The notes: generated by a model not told the origin, from the sequence alone. A stretch of DNA of 64,000 nt from an uncultured Lachnospiraceae bacterium (GCA_910579495.1 CAJTVD010000011.1:3015-67014); one strand, 5' to 3'; shown: positions 53,419 through 62,576, counted from the first letter of the stretch. Program-made: numbers and translations.

Positions 53419-54447
53419 ATGTGGCAGTTTGCATTTTTTGTATTTTTTGTTTCAGTCTGCATATTCGCAGGAATTATGTTTCATGATTCCAGAACATTAT
53501 GGAGTGGAGCCTCGTTTTTGATTATGATGATGTGTCTGGCGATATTTTTGTTGTTTGTCTTATACCAATGTTCAGAATGGCTGGCAGCGCATGCTTTAGT
53601 GATTGGAATACTGATTGTTATGTTTGTTTTAGCAGTAGGCAGTGTGGCTTTGTTTCCAGTGGCTTTGATTCTTGTGTTCTTTATAGAAGGGGTAAGAGTT
53701 ATTAGACATGAAGGAATAAAACCGACAAATCTATTATCAATGTTGTTTTCTGTTCTGTTATGTATTTATCTGGCGGTCTGGCCGGTAATTGGAAACCTGG
53801 GAAAGAATACATTAGGTACAATGCTCTATACAATGATAAGTTTCATAGCAGTATATATATTGTCTCTGCTGGCAGTGTATTCACTTTCTGCAATACTCAA
53901 TCTTGTTTATTTAAAAAGGAAGAGAAACGCAGATTACATTATTGTGCTGGGAGCAGGAATTATTGGGAGTAAGGTAACGCCGTTACTTGCAGCACGGATT
54001 GAAAAAGGAATAGAATTGCTGCGTTATAATCCAAATGCAGTACTGATCATGTCTGGCGGGCAAGGTTCAGGAGAGGATATTCCGGAAAGTAAAGCTATGG
54101 CAGATTATGCGATTGATAAAGGCGTAAGTGCGGAAAAAGTCATTTTGGAACAGAAATCTGTGTCCACGGAGGAAAACCTACGGTTTTCGAGAAAACTGAT
54201 AAATAAACAGAATCCACAAATTATAGTTGTCACAACTGCTTATCACATGCTTAGGGCGTTAATACTCGCAAAGCGGCAGGGTATAAAATGTGTGGGTTTT
54301 GGTGCAAAAACAAAATGGTATTTTACATTAAATGCTTTTATCCGGGAATTTGTTGGATATTTAAGCCTGACATGGAAAAAGCATATTCTTGTGATTGGAA
54401 TAAATGTATGTATTGTAACACTGACAAACACAGGGGTTCAAGTATGA
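53419..54447 (+). CDS. YdcF/DUF218-family membrane protein
   Basis: 342 residues. Four to five membrane helices fill the first 160 residues (FLIMMMCLAIFLLFVLYQC, ILIVMFVLAVGSVALFP, LYTMISFIAVYILSLLAVY). The soluble DUF218 domain starts at ADYIIVLGAGI near 173, with MSGGQGSGEDIPESKAMADY and STEENLRFSRKLI, IVVTTAYHMLRALILAKR. This ElyC/SanA/YdcF fold is linked to envelope polysaccharide metabolism. Base composition is more AT-rich than the neighbouring modules. AAGGAG precedes the ATG. Confidence 0.88.
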   Translation: MWQFAFFVFFVSVCIFAGIMFHDSRTLWSGASFLIMMMCLAIFLLFVLYQCSEWLAAHALVIGILIVMFVLAVGSVALFPVALILVFFIEGVRVIRHEGIKPTNLLSMLFSVLLCIYLAVWPVIGNLGKNTLGTMLYTMISFIAVYILSLLAVYSLSAILNLVYLKRKRNADYIIVLGAGIIGSKVTPLLAARIEKGIELLRYNPNAVLIMSGGQGSGEDIPESKAMADYAIDKGVSAEKVILEQKSVSTEENLRFSRKLINKQNPQIIVVTTAYHMLRALILAKRQGIKCVGFGAKTKWYFTLNAFIREFVGYLSLTWKKHILVIGINVCIVTLTNTGVQV

Positions 54448-54459
54448 AAGGAGAAAATC

Positions 54460-54957
54460 ATGAAATCGCAGATGATCCCAAAGCAAGCATATATTCCGCC
54501 GTTTGACTCTCAAGCAATCAAGGTTCAGCACATTGAATATTTTGACCCGCCCTATCAGGAATATCATGGAGAAAAAATCACAGAACAGGTGATAGCGGAG
54601 GTCTTAAAGAAAATTCCCAGTGGAATCAATATTTATTTATTCTTAGACCCATGCGGAGAGGATAATTGGCTTGAAGTAAACTGTGACGGCAAATGGATCG
54701 CAATCTGGTTTTGGGGCGATTTGGGAGAAAACACTTATTTTTCTTATAATCCTGCATTTGTGGATACTGCCGGCCAGGTCAGCAAAATGGATTTTTCAGA
54801 CAAAAGTATATATACAGATCTTAAAAGCGGAGGTCAGTCGCCGATTGCCAAAATTCATGCGCTTACCGATATTGAAACGGGTATCAAGGCAGTTGAATAT
54901 TTTATTCGAACAGGGGCGTTTTATTCAGGAATTGACTGGCTCCATGAGTACATATAG
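54460..54957 (+). CDS. Protein of unknown function (immunity-protein-like composition)
   Basis: 165 residues, cytosolic, with AAAGGAG upstream of ATG 54460 and 12 bases after the DUF218 gene. Notable segments: INIYLFLDPCGEDNWLEVNC, GKWIAIWFWGDLGENTYF and LTDIETGIKAVEYFIRTG near the C-terminus. The acidic, tryptophan-rich layout is reminiscent of toxin-immunity proteins, but no family is recognised and no toxin lies beside it. Confidence 0.6.
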   Translation: MKSQMIPKQAYIPPFDSQAIKVQHIEYFDPPYQEYHGEKITEQVIAEVLKKIPSGINIYLFLDPCGEDNWLEVNCDGKWIAIWFWGDLGENTYFSYNPAFVDTAGQVSKMDFSDKSIYTDLKSGGQSPIAKIHALTDIETGIKAVEYFIRTGAFYSGIDWLHEYI

Positions 54958-54969
54958 CTGTGCCTGCTA

Positions 54970-55119
54970 TCAAGCACCGCAAAGTACACGCCGGAGGGCG
55001 GCATCGACATCGGACTGCACCTGGCCCGTGAGACCGTCACCATGCAGGGTGTCTACATCAAGGCCACTTCTTCGCTGGGACAAGGCTCTATGGTTTCCGT
55101 ATTTCTGCCCCGCAGATAA
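54970..55119 (+). pseudogene. Histidine kinase C-terminal remnant
   Basis: AAGTACACGCCGGAGGGCGG here matches the KYTPEGG coding part of the kinase at 51517; the frame then jumps to IDIGLHLARETVTMQGVYIK, SSLGQGSMVSVFLPRR and a stop. About 45 codons of the ATP-binding domain are missing, as is everything upstream. It is a decayed copy of a related kinase, placed directly before promoter B. Confidence 0.75.
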
Positions 55120-55139
55120 AGTTTCAAAATCCAGCCGCT

Positions 55140-55172
55140 TGTAACATTTCTGTGACAATTGCCTGTTACAAT
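55140..55172 (+). promoter_or_regulatory. Direct-repeat promoter B
   Basis: TGTAACATTTC and TGTGACAATTG (55140-55161) in tandem, then 5 bases and TACAAT (55167-55172). Same geometry as promoters A and C. It precedes the gene at 55212. Confidence 0.65.
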
Positions 55173-55211
55173 ATTAGCCTTGTAAATAATTTAGATTAGG
55201 AGGAACCAATC

Positions 55212-55742
55212 ATGGGACTGTTTTCCAGAAAACCGAAAGCGCCGGAGTACGATCCGGCAGACTGCGCGGCGAAGAAAAAACGGCTGCGGGAGATTTTTAA
55301 CGAAACTGTGAAGGATGGCGACAGCTACGAAGTTCTCTACGCCTGTATGTATTCTTCCAAATTTGAGGAAGGATTTGTCTTTGATACTAATACTACCACG
55401 TTCTGTTTCTATGTTATGGGCTACCGGCGAAGTGATTTTTGCATTGTGCTGATCCAGGTGGACAGTGCGCTGGAGAACCACTCGGAGGCGGTGTTCCTTG
55501 ATATGGACAGTATTGTCAATGTGTCTTATGACCCTAAGATCACCAAAGCCTGTCTGGAGTACAGAAAGGACTACGGCAGTTTTGGGGAACTGCTGGACAT
55601 TGGCGGCACCAGCAGCAAAACCATGTATGGCCCCAAGAACATCCATCAGCCGGAAGAAAAGGAACGGTTCCTGGACTTTTTGGAGGCTTTCCGGGCCAGA
55701 TTGGAGCAGAAGGGGTATAAGCTGGATAAATGGAAACGGTAA
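55212..55742 (+). CDS. Protein of unknown function under the direct-repeat regulon
   Basis: 176 residues from ATG 55212, AGGAGG upstream. Starts MGLFSRKPKAPEYDPADCAA; core contains VLYACMYSSKFEEGFVFDTN and FCFYVMGYRRSDFCIVLIQV, probably an alpha/beta domain, and a C-terminal charged helix (EEKERFLDFLEAFRARLEQK). No membrane segment. Driven by promoter B, so likely an effector of the regulator at 50837. Function unknown. Confidence 0.65.
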   Translation: MGLFSRKPKAPEYDPADCAAKKKRLREIFNETVKDGDSYEVLYACMYSSKFEEGFVFDTNTTTFCFYVMGYRRSDFCIVLIQVDSALENHSEAVFLDMDSIVNVSYDPKITKACLEYRKDYGSFGELLDIGGTSSKTMYGPKNIHQPEEKERFLDFLEAFRARLEQKGYKLDKWKR

Positions 55743-55764
55743 ACTGAAATTTGGAGGTATAGAA

Positions 55765-56319
55765 ATGGTTGACGTAAATATGCCTAACACATTACTCGTA
55801 AATGGAAAAGAATATAAGATTATTGGGCTTTTGGGAAAAGGTAAAGGTGGTTATTCTTATTTAGCAAGCGATGGAGAGCAACAGTATGTTTTAAAGCAGA
55901 TACATCACGAGCCATGCAGTTATTATCAGTTTGGCAATAAGATTCAGGCAGAGATAAATGATTATAATAGACTGAAAAAAATTGGTATCAGAATCCCCGA
56001 AATGATAGATGTTGATATAGTGAATGAAAGGATTTTGAAAGAATATATCGAGGGCAGAACCATATATGAACTTGTAAAATCTGATTGTATGAAAAACGAA
56101 TACATAGAACAGATAAAAGATATGTGCAGTCTGCTCTATCCCGCAAACACCAACATTGATTATTTTCCCACAAATTTTGTGGTGCAGAACAGATTGATAT
56201 ATTATATTGATTTTGAATGTAACGATTATATGGAAGAATGGAATTTTGAAAATTGGGGGATTTTGTACTGGTCAAAAACAGAAGAATTTCTGAAATATTT
56301 GGCTGAACATTCGCAATGA
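55765..56319 (+). CDS. Small protein-kinase-like protein
   Basis: 184 residues from ATG 55765 (GGAGG upstream). Features of a minimal kinase fold: a glycine loop LLGKGKGGYSYLA near residue 21, a lysine in QQYVLKQIH near 39, a hinge ILKEYIEGRTIYEL near 90, a catalytic-loop-like NIDYFPTNFVVQ near 133 and a DFG-like YYIDFE near 150. The length is about that of Bud32/RIO-type kinases. Targets and activity are unknown. The group II intron begins 12 bases after the stop. Confidence 0.65.
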   Translation: MVDVNMPNTLLVNGKEYKIIGLLGKGKGGYSYLASDGEQQYVLKQIHHEPCSYYQFGNKIQAEINDYNRLKKIGIRIPEMIDVDIVNERILKEYIEGRTIYELVKSDCMKNEYIEQIKDMCSLLYPANTNIDYFPTNFVVQNRLIYYIDFECNDYMEEWNFENWGILYWSKTEEFLKYLAEHSQ

Positions 56320-56331
56320 TAAATTCCAGTT

Positions 56332-58203
56332 GTGCGCCCAGCAAAGGGCAATTAACCTAGCAGGTGCGAGTCCTGTCTGCCAAGGTCTAGCCAACCAGCA
56401 GTAGCGAGTCTTGCGTTGCAGTCAGTAATGACTGCAGCGAAGCGTAGACAGCAAGCAAGTAGGGTTGCAATGCGATTGAGCTTCGAAATGTTACCAATCA
56501 GAGGGCTGACGTCTTAACTGGTGCGGAAAGCAACATCGTATGTTTCGTAACAGGCAAGAAACATACGGCACTGCGGAGTCAAAGAGCCAATCATGCTTGA
56601 CATTGTGGTTAGTTGTCAACTGGGGAGAGCCTGCCACTTCTCGGAAACGAGTACGTTCTGTCAACTAGAAGATGGAGGCAGACGGATGAGTGACAGGCAG
56701 TCGGATAGCTTCATAGTACTGATGAAGTCGGGTAATGCCGGTGGAGGGAAGGGAGCTACATAGTAACGCTCTTTCTGAGGACACATCAACCGTGCTCAGG
56801 AACGGAGGTATTGATGGGAACGAAATTAGAAAGGATAGCAGAAATATCGGCGACTACGCCAAAGCCAGAGTTCACTTCGCTGTATCACCTGATTAATGCG
56901 GACCTGCTCATGCAGTGTCACAAGGAACTGGATGGAAATAAAGCAGTAGGCATAGACAGAGTGACAAAAGCGGAGTATGGGGAACATCTGGAAGAAAACG
57001 TAACAAATCTTGTGGAGCGGTTAAAGAACAGAGCCTACAAGCCCTGCCCATCGCTGCGGGTATTTATTCCCAAAGGAAACGGGAAAATGAGACCGCTGGG
57101 GATTGCTTCCTATGAGGACAAGATTGTGCAGCTTGCAGTGAAGAAAATACTGGAAGCGATTTACGAACCCAGATTTATGAGCTGTATGTATGGATTCAGA
57201 CCAAACAGGGGATGCCATGACGCAATCAGAGAAGTACATCACAGAATCCAGAATGACTGGATAAACTATGTGGTGGATGCTGACATAAAGGGTTTCTTCG
57301 ACCACATGAGCCACGAATGGCTCATGGAATTTCTGAAACTGTATATTAAAGACACAAATCTGCTATGGCTGATAAATAAATACCTGAAAGCCGGAGTAAT
57401 AACAGATGGTGTTTATGAGGACAGTGAAGAGGGTTCAGCACAGGGAAATATCATCAGTCCGATACTTGCAAATATCTATATGCATAATGTATTGACCTTA
57501 TGGTACAAGTTTGTGGTGCTGAAAGAGACGACTGGAAAGAGTTTCCTTACTGTTTACGCAGATGACTTTATTGCAGGATTTCAGTATAAGGCAGACGCAG
57601 AGAAGTACTATGCAATGCTGAAAGAAAGACTGCGGAAGTTTAATCTTGAACTGGAAGAAAGCAAGAGCCGACTGATTGAGTTCGGAAAATTTGCGGAAAG
57701 CAACTGCAAACGCAGAGGGACAGGAAAACCAGAGACCTTCGACTTTCTGGGATTTACATTCTATTGTGGAAAAGGAAGAAAGAGCGGAAATTTCTGTGTG
57801 AAGCTGAAAACCAGCAGGAAGAAATATGCGCAGAAACTGAAAGCTATGAAAGTATGGCTCTATGCCAACAATGACCTGCCAGTAAAAGAATTGATAGCAA
57901 AACTAAATCAAAAGCTGGTGGGGCATTACAGGTATTACGGAGTTTCATTTAATAGTCAGAAGATTGGCTCATTTCTGCATTACACGCAGAAGTTCTTGTG
58001 CAAAGCATTAAACCGACGAAGTCAGAAGAAAAGTTACACATGGAATGGATTTGCAGATATGCTGAAAGTATATCCGCTTGCCAAACCCAAGATTTATGTT
58101 AGGTTATTCTAGAAGCGAATGTTATTATGAGGAGCCGTATGCGTGAAAGGCGCACGTACGGATCTGTGAGGGGCTTGCGGCGTGAGCCGCTTGTCTACTC
58201 GAC
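56332..58203 (+). mobile_element. Group II intron with reverse transcriptase
   Basis: A GTGCG 5' end at 56332 opens about 480 bases of structured RNA domains (many short stems). The RT gene sits in the domain IV position, and domain V is at about 58132-58165: GAGCCGTATGCGTGAAAGGC with the AGC triad and complementary CGCACGTACGGATC. A domain VI-like stem GCGGC-GTGA-GCCGC follows and the intron ends near CTACTCGAC at 58203. The 3' boundary is uncertain by several bases. It is inserted between genes, on the same strand. Confidence 0.85.
56814..58112 (+). CDS. ltrA: Group II intron reverse transcriptase/maturase
   Basis: 432 residues. RT motifs: AVGIDRVTKAEY near residue 46, FIPKGNGKMRPLGIASYEDK near 84, YGFRPNRGCHDAIREVHHRI, SAQGNIISPILANIY, and the catalytic YADDFIAGF near 247. 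A maturase (X) region follows to the end. No HNH endonuclease is present, as in group IIC and some other endonuclease-lacking introns. ATG 56814 has GGAGG 5 bases upstream; a TTG at 56811 is an alternative. It splices and mobilises its own intron RNA. Confidence 0.93.
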   Translation: MGTKLERIAEISATTPKPEFTSLYHLINADLLMQCHKELDGNKAVGIDRVTKAEYGEHLEENVTNLVERLKNRAYKPCPSLRVFIPKGNGKMRPLGIASYEDKIVQLAVKKILEAIYEPRFMSCMYGFRPNRGCHDAIREVHHRIQNDWINYVVDADIKGFFDHMSHEWLMEFLKLYIKDTNLLWLINKYLKAGVITDGVYEDSEEGSAQGNIISPILANIYMHNVLTLWYKFVVLKETTGKSFLTVYADDFIAGFQYKADAEKYYAMLKERLRKFNLELEESKSRLIEFGKFAESNCKRRGTGKPETFDFLGFTFYCGKGRKSGNFCVKLKTSRKKYAQKLKAMKVWLYANNDLPVKELIAKLNQKLVGHYRYYGVSFNSQKIGSFLHYTQKFLCKALNRRSQKKSYTWNGFADMLKVYPLAKPKIYVRLF

Positions 58204-58254
58204 TGTTGAGTGATCAATCTACATGTTCAAAATTCAAACCAAGGGGGCTATTTG

Positions 58255-59123
58255 ATGGAAACGCAATCTCCTTCCTTTTCGACATCTAAAACGCTTGTAA
58301 CATCGCTGCCTATTTTCTGTTGTTTTTGGCTGGAGATTTGGCGAACAGTATCATTTTTGACCGGCTTTTTTCACTTGTCAAATTCCAGAATGCAAGTTTC
58401 TATGTCATATTGAGAATGCTGGGCTGTACTTTTGTTACTGCGTTTCTCTTTTGGCTTTACACAAACAAAGCTCTGCATTTGAAGATGAGTGATTTCAAAA
58501 TTACATGGAACATCCAAGGCTGGGGCATTCTTTTATCTGCTCTCTTGCCTGCCTTTGTTGTCATTGTTTTTCTGGCCATTGGTAAAGCAGAAACACATAT
58601 GCCTGCGCCCAGTGAAAGCGTCTTTATCGTAATCGCTTCTATGATTACCGCTTTAAAAGCCGGTGTGCTGGAGGAAATGCTGTTTCGCGGTTTCATCATG
58701 ACGCTGCTTGAGCGAAGATGGAATCAATACGCTGCTATACTGGCGCCATCGCTCCTTTTTGGTTTGGCACATATTCCGTCTATGGAATACTTTACAATTG
58801 CAGGTGTTTTGCTTTTAGTGATAAGCGGTACGCTGGTCGGTGTTATGTTTTCGCTTGCTGCTTATAAAGGAAATTCCATCAGCAATGGGGCGCTTATGCA
58901 CGCTGTATGGAATTTTGTTATGGTCACAGACATACTACACATCACCACCGCAGAGGGAGCGTATGGCAATCCGATCTGTTCCGTTATCATTCCTTCGGAC
59001 AATATATGGCTGACGGAAGGCGGATTTGGTGTGGAGGCTTCTTTGATTGCTGTGACCGGATATGCCCTTGTCTGCGCTTTTCTTACATTTAAGAAGGAAG
59101 CCTCAATCAAACGGCTGCCTTGA
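58255..59123 (+). pseudogene. CPBP-family intramembrane protease with frameshift
   Basis: From ATG 58255 (AGGGGG upstream) the frame encodes METQSPSFSTSKTLVTSLPI and then shifts. A single missing base in the T-run near 58322-58326 joins it to the frame that encodes FLAGDLANSIIFDRLF and the full CPBP protease: several membrane helices, EEMLFRGFIMTLLERR with the EExxxR motif, LAHIPSM and HAVWNFVM. The downstream frame is open to 59123 and could start at ATG 58320 without the first helix. Either a decayed gene or a slippage-controlled one. Confidence 0.75.
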
Positions 59124-59136
59124 ACTATTACAGTAT

Positions 59137-59201
59137 TGTAACATTTCAAGGCGAAAAACCCAGCCATCTGTGACATTTCTGTGAGGATTGGCTGTTAGGA
59201 T
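59137..59201 (+). promoter_or_regulatory. Direct-repeat promoter C with extra half-site
   Basis: TGTGACATTTC and TGTGAGGATTG (59169-59190) in tandem, 5 bases, then TAGGAT (59196-59201). A lone TGTAACATTTC lies upstream at 59137-59147, 32 bases away. Same geometry as promoters A and B; it drives the ABC transporter at 59232. Confidence 0.65.
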
Positions 59202-59231
59202 AACGGCATCACAGAAAGGATGGTGTTTATC

Positions 59232-59897
59232 ATGAGCATTTTGCAAACAACCGATCTAAAAAAACACTACGGCACAGAGCCGAATGTTACAAAGGCGCTG
59301 GACGGCGTGACTCTCTCCATTGAACAGGGGGAGTTTGCCGCCATCGTGGGGACCTCCGGCAGCGGCAAGTCCACACTGCTGAACATGATGGGCGGGCTGG
59401 ATGTGCCTACTTCCGGCAGCGTCAAGGTGAAAGACAAAGAGCTGGCCGGCCTGAAGGATGAACAGCTCACCATTTTCCGCCGCCGCAACATCGGCTTTAT
59501 CTTCCAGAATTACAACCTTGTCCCCGTTCTGAACGTCTATGAAAACATCGTCCTGCCCGTGGAGCTGGACGGCGATACGGTCGATCAGAAGTTCATGGAC
59601 GAGGTGGTGCGCCTGCTGGCTCTGGAGAACAAGCTGAACAGTATGCCGAATAATCTTTCTGGCGGGCAGCAGCAGCGTGTGGCCATCGCCCGCGCCCTGG
59701 TTTCCAAGCCTGCCATCGTCCTGGCGGACGAGCCAACCGGCAATCTGGACAGCCGGACCAGCGCCGATGTGATGGGGCTTCTGAAAGTCACCAGCAGCAA
59801 GTTCCGCCAGACATTGGTGATGATTACCCACAACAACGAGATCGCCCAGCTTGCCGACCGCATTATCCGCATCGAGGACGGCAGGATTTCCCAGTAA
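59232..59897 (+). CDS. ABC transporter ATP-binding protein (MacB/BceA type)
   Basis: 221 residues from ATG 59232 (AAAGGATGG upstream; ATG 59220 is an alternative). Walker A AIVGTSGSGKSTLLN near residue 37, Q-loop FQNYNLVP, signature NLSGGQQQRVAIARAL near 140, Walker B AIVLADEPTGNLDS near 160. This is the ATPase type that works with long FtsX-domain permeases in peptide or antimicrobial resistance and envelope stress. The permease follows by 13 bases. Confidence 0.95.
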   Translation: MSILQTTDLKKHYGTEPNVTKALDGVTLSIEQGEFAAIVGTSGSGKSTLLNMMGGLDVPTSGSVKVKDKELAGLKDEQLTIFRRRNIGFIFQNYNLVPVLNVYENIVLPVELDGDTVDQKFMDEVVRLLALENKLNSMPNNLSGGQQQRVAIARALVSKPAIVLADEPTGNLDSRTSADVMGLLKVTSSKFRQTLVMITHNNEIAQLADRIIRIEDGRISQ

Positions 59898-59910
59898 GGA
59901 GGGCGCAGAC

Positions 59911-62481
59911 ATGAACGATATTTTATTCGGAAACAACAACAGCGCAGTCATGAAAAGGCTGTCCGGCCGCTACTACAAGGCCAGCAAAAGCCGGAACATC
60001 ATTGCGGTTATCGCAATCATTCTGACGACGATCCTGTTTACCACGATTTTCACCCTGGGTTCCGGCCTGCTGGACACGGTTCACGACCAGAACATCCGCA
60101 AGGCAGGCGGCGATGGTCAGGCGGCTCTGACCTATATCAGCGACGAGGTTTACAACAATGTGGCAGGCAGTCCCCTGATCGAACGCATCGCTTATGCAAA
60201 GGCAGTTTCCTACCGGCTGAAAAATCCGGGCCTGGAACGCTGGCGGTCTGACCTGTGGTATATGGATGATACCGCCCTGGAGTTTGCCCGCTATACCCCC
60301 ACAACAGGCCGTCGGCCGGTCGCGGAAAATGAGATTATCGCAGACACAAAAACGCTGGAGGCTCTGGGCGTTCCGGCGCAGGTTGGGGAAACGGTTTCGC
60401 TGACCTATGAGGTCAAGGGCATTGTGTATACCACAGATTTTACTCTCTGTGGCTTTTGGGAAACCGACAGTTTGAGCAACATCGGGCGGCTGATCATATC
60501 AAAAGCCTTTCTTGACGCTCATTCAGACATTCTGACCTATACCTACCCCGTGGACAACGACTATTCCGGTGTTGTGACCGCCTACATCATGTTTCAGGGC
60601 AGCGGCGATGTGGAAAGCCGTCTGCATCAGCTTCTTTCCGGAGCTGGCTATACCTGCGACACTATGGGCGGCAGTCCGGGGGACAGCGGTTATATCATTG
60701 CGGGCATCAGTCCCGCTTACCAGAGCGGCGCATTATCAGAAAACCCTGCCATGCTGATTTCCGGCATCGTGGGCGTTCTGCTGATTATCATAACGGGCTA
60801 TCTGATTATCTACAACATTTTTCAGATTTCCGTCATTCAGGATATTCAATCCTATGGGCAGCTCAAGACCCTGGGTACAACACAACGCCAGATCCAGCGA
60901 CTGATTAACCGGCAGGCCATCAGGCTCTGTGCTGTCAGCATCCCCATTGGACTACTGATTGGCTTTGTGATTGGGCGTGCCCTGGTGCCGTTCCTGATGA
61001 ATGGCACAACCTATACTGCCGACGCCGGGATTAGTGTGACGGTCAATCCGCTGATCTTCATTGGCTCCGCCGCCTTTGCCCTGCTGACCGTTTTTATCAG
61101 CGTCCGCAAGCCGGCCAAAATCGCCGGAACGGTTTCGGCCATCGAGGCCATCCGCTACACGGAAAACGACGCGGCAGCATTCGGAAGCCGCAAGGTCACG
61201 GACAAGAAGTCCACCCACGGCGCGAAGCTCCACTTCATGGCTCTGGCTAACCTGGGCCGCAACCGCAAACGAACCGTGCTGGTCATCGTGTCCATGACAT
61301 TAAGCATTGTTCTGTTCAATACGGTATTTACCCTGTCCGGTGGATTTGATATTGACAAGTATATCGAGAAATTTTTGAATGTTGACTTTGTGATTTCCAC
61401 TGCGGACTATTTCCAGTACCAGTTTGAAAAGAGCGAAGGCGATCTGACGGAGAGCTTTATCCAGGCCGTCCGGCAGAATGAAAACTTTGACGACGGCGGC
61501 AGGCTCTATACCTCCCGCCTTTTGGAAGAAAACTTTTCTACCGACCACGCCGCATTTACAAACTACAATAAAGACGAGAACGGAAATCCTTTTGTGGACA
61601 TATACGGCGCAGATGATTTTGTTCTGAACACGATGGAGGCGGTAGAGGGAACCATCGACCTGGAACAGCTGAAAACAGGCAAGTATATCCTGTTGAGCGT
61701 GGAATGTACAGATGATGGAACGGTGATCGACAATCCGAATATCCATGTTGGAGATACCATCCAGCTGAACCATATCCGAAAGGACGGCCTCTCCGATACC
61801 ATTGGGGAGAGCTATGAATTTACCATTATGGCAAAGGTCCGAAAAAACGAAAACACCACTACTACCCGCAATACCGGCGCTTCAAGACTCTATCTCCCTA
61901 CGGAAATTTATCTGCCCCTCTGCGACCAGCCGCACCTGGTCAACTTCCCCTTCAACGTGAGGCCGGGGACAGAACCAGCTATGGAGGAGTTTTTGAAAAG
62001 CTATATCGACAGCGTGGAACCCAGTATGGACTTTGAGTCCAAATCGACCTATGTCAGCTCCTTTGAGGGCCTGACCTCCCTGATTATCACCATCGGCGGG
62101 GCGTTGAGCATCATCATCGGGATCATTGGGATTACAAACTTTGTCAACTCCGTTCTGACCAGTGTCATCACCCGCAAAAAGGAATTTGCCATGCTGCAAA
62201 GCATTGGCATGACCGGAAAGCAGTTAAAGCGTATGCTCTCCTTTGAGGGGCTGTACTATGCGGCGGGAACAATCATCACATCCGCCGTCCTGGGGGCTTT
62301 GTTCTCGGTGGTAATCGTAAGGGGCATTTCCAGTGGGATTTGGTTTTTCACCTACCAATTTGTCATGTGGCCCATGCTGGCGGTCTATCCGTTCCTGCTC
62401 CTTTTAACGGCTGCAATACCGGCGCTTATGTACCGGCAGATTGCAAAGGTCAGTATCATCGAGCGGCTGCATCAAAACTGA
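59911..62481 (+). CDS. FtsX-domain ABC permease
   Basis: 856 residues from ATG 59911 (GGAGGG upstream). Layout: N-terminal helix (VIAIILTTILFTTIFTLGSG), a long outside domain, a first FtsX core (NPAMLISGIVGVLLIIITGY), a second helix near 455 (TVLVIVSMTLSIVLFNTVF), a second outside domain and a C-terminal FtsX core (TRKKEFAMLQSIGMTGKQLK). It is the membrane partner of the ATPase at 59232 and likely exports or senses a substrate for the two-component systems around it. Confidence 0.93.
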   Translation: MNDILFGNNNSAVMKRLSGRYYKASKSRNIIAVIAIILTTILFTTIFTLGSGLLDTVHDQNIRKAGGDGQAALTYISDEVYNNVAGSPLIERIAYAKAVSYRLKNPGLERWRSDLWYMDDTALEFARYTPTTGRRPVAENEIIADTKTLEALGVPAQVGETVSLTYEVKGIVYTTDFTLCGFWETDSLSNIGRLIISKAFLDAHSDILTYTYPVDNDYSGVVTAYIMFQGSGDVESRLHQLLSGAGYTCDTMGGSPGDSGYIIAGISPAYQSGALSENPAMLISGIVGVLLIIITGYLIIYNIFQISVIQDIQSYGQLKTLGTTQRQIQRLINRQAIRLCAVSIPIGLLIGFVIGRALVPFLMNGTTYTADAGISVTVNPLIFIGSAAFALLTVFISVRKPAKIAGTVSAIEAIRYTENDAAAFGSRKVTDKKSTHGAKLHFMALANLGRNRKRTVLVIVSMTLSIVLFNTVFTLSGGFDIDKYIEKFLNVDFVISTADYFQYQFEKSEGDLTESFIQAVRQNENFDDGGRLYTSRLLEENFSTDHAAFTNYNKDENGNPFVDIYGADDFVLNTMEAVEGTIDLEQLKTGKYILLSVECTDDGTVIDNPNIHVGDTIQLNHIRKDGLSDTIGESYEFTIMAKVRKNENTTTTRNTGASRLYLPTEIYLPLCDQPHLVNFPFNVRPGTEPAMEEFLKSYIDSVEPSMDFESKSTYVSSFEGLTSLIITIGGALSIIIGIIGITNFVNSVLTSVITRKKEFAMLQSIGMTGKQLKRMLSFEGLYYAAGTIITSAVLGALFSVVIVRGISSGIWFFTYQFVMWPMLAVYPFLLLLTAAIPALMYRQIAKVSIIERLHQN

Positions 62482-62495
62482 ATGCTCGTCTGGAA

Positions 62496-62521
62496 GCCGG
62501 AGGCAGGTTGCCTCCGGTTTC
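62496..62521 (+). terminator. Hairpin after the ABC permease
   Basis: GCCGGAGGCA pairs with TGCCTCCGGT (one G-U pair) around a three-base loop, then TTTCC. The stem is strong but the T-run is short, so termination may be partial and feed the lipoprotein gene. Confidence 0.55.
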
Positions 62522-62576
62522 CGAATGTCAGTCTATTTACTTTTTAAGATAGAATAAAACGAACGGAGGAGTTTTT

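Noticed and set aside
56811..56813. TTG start for the intron reverse transcriptase
   Set aside because: The ATG three bases later has better spacing to the GGAGG ribosome site.
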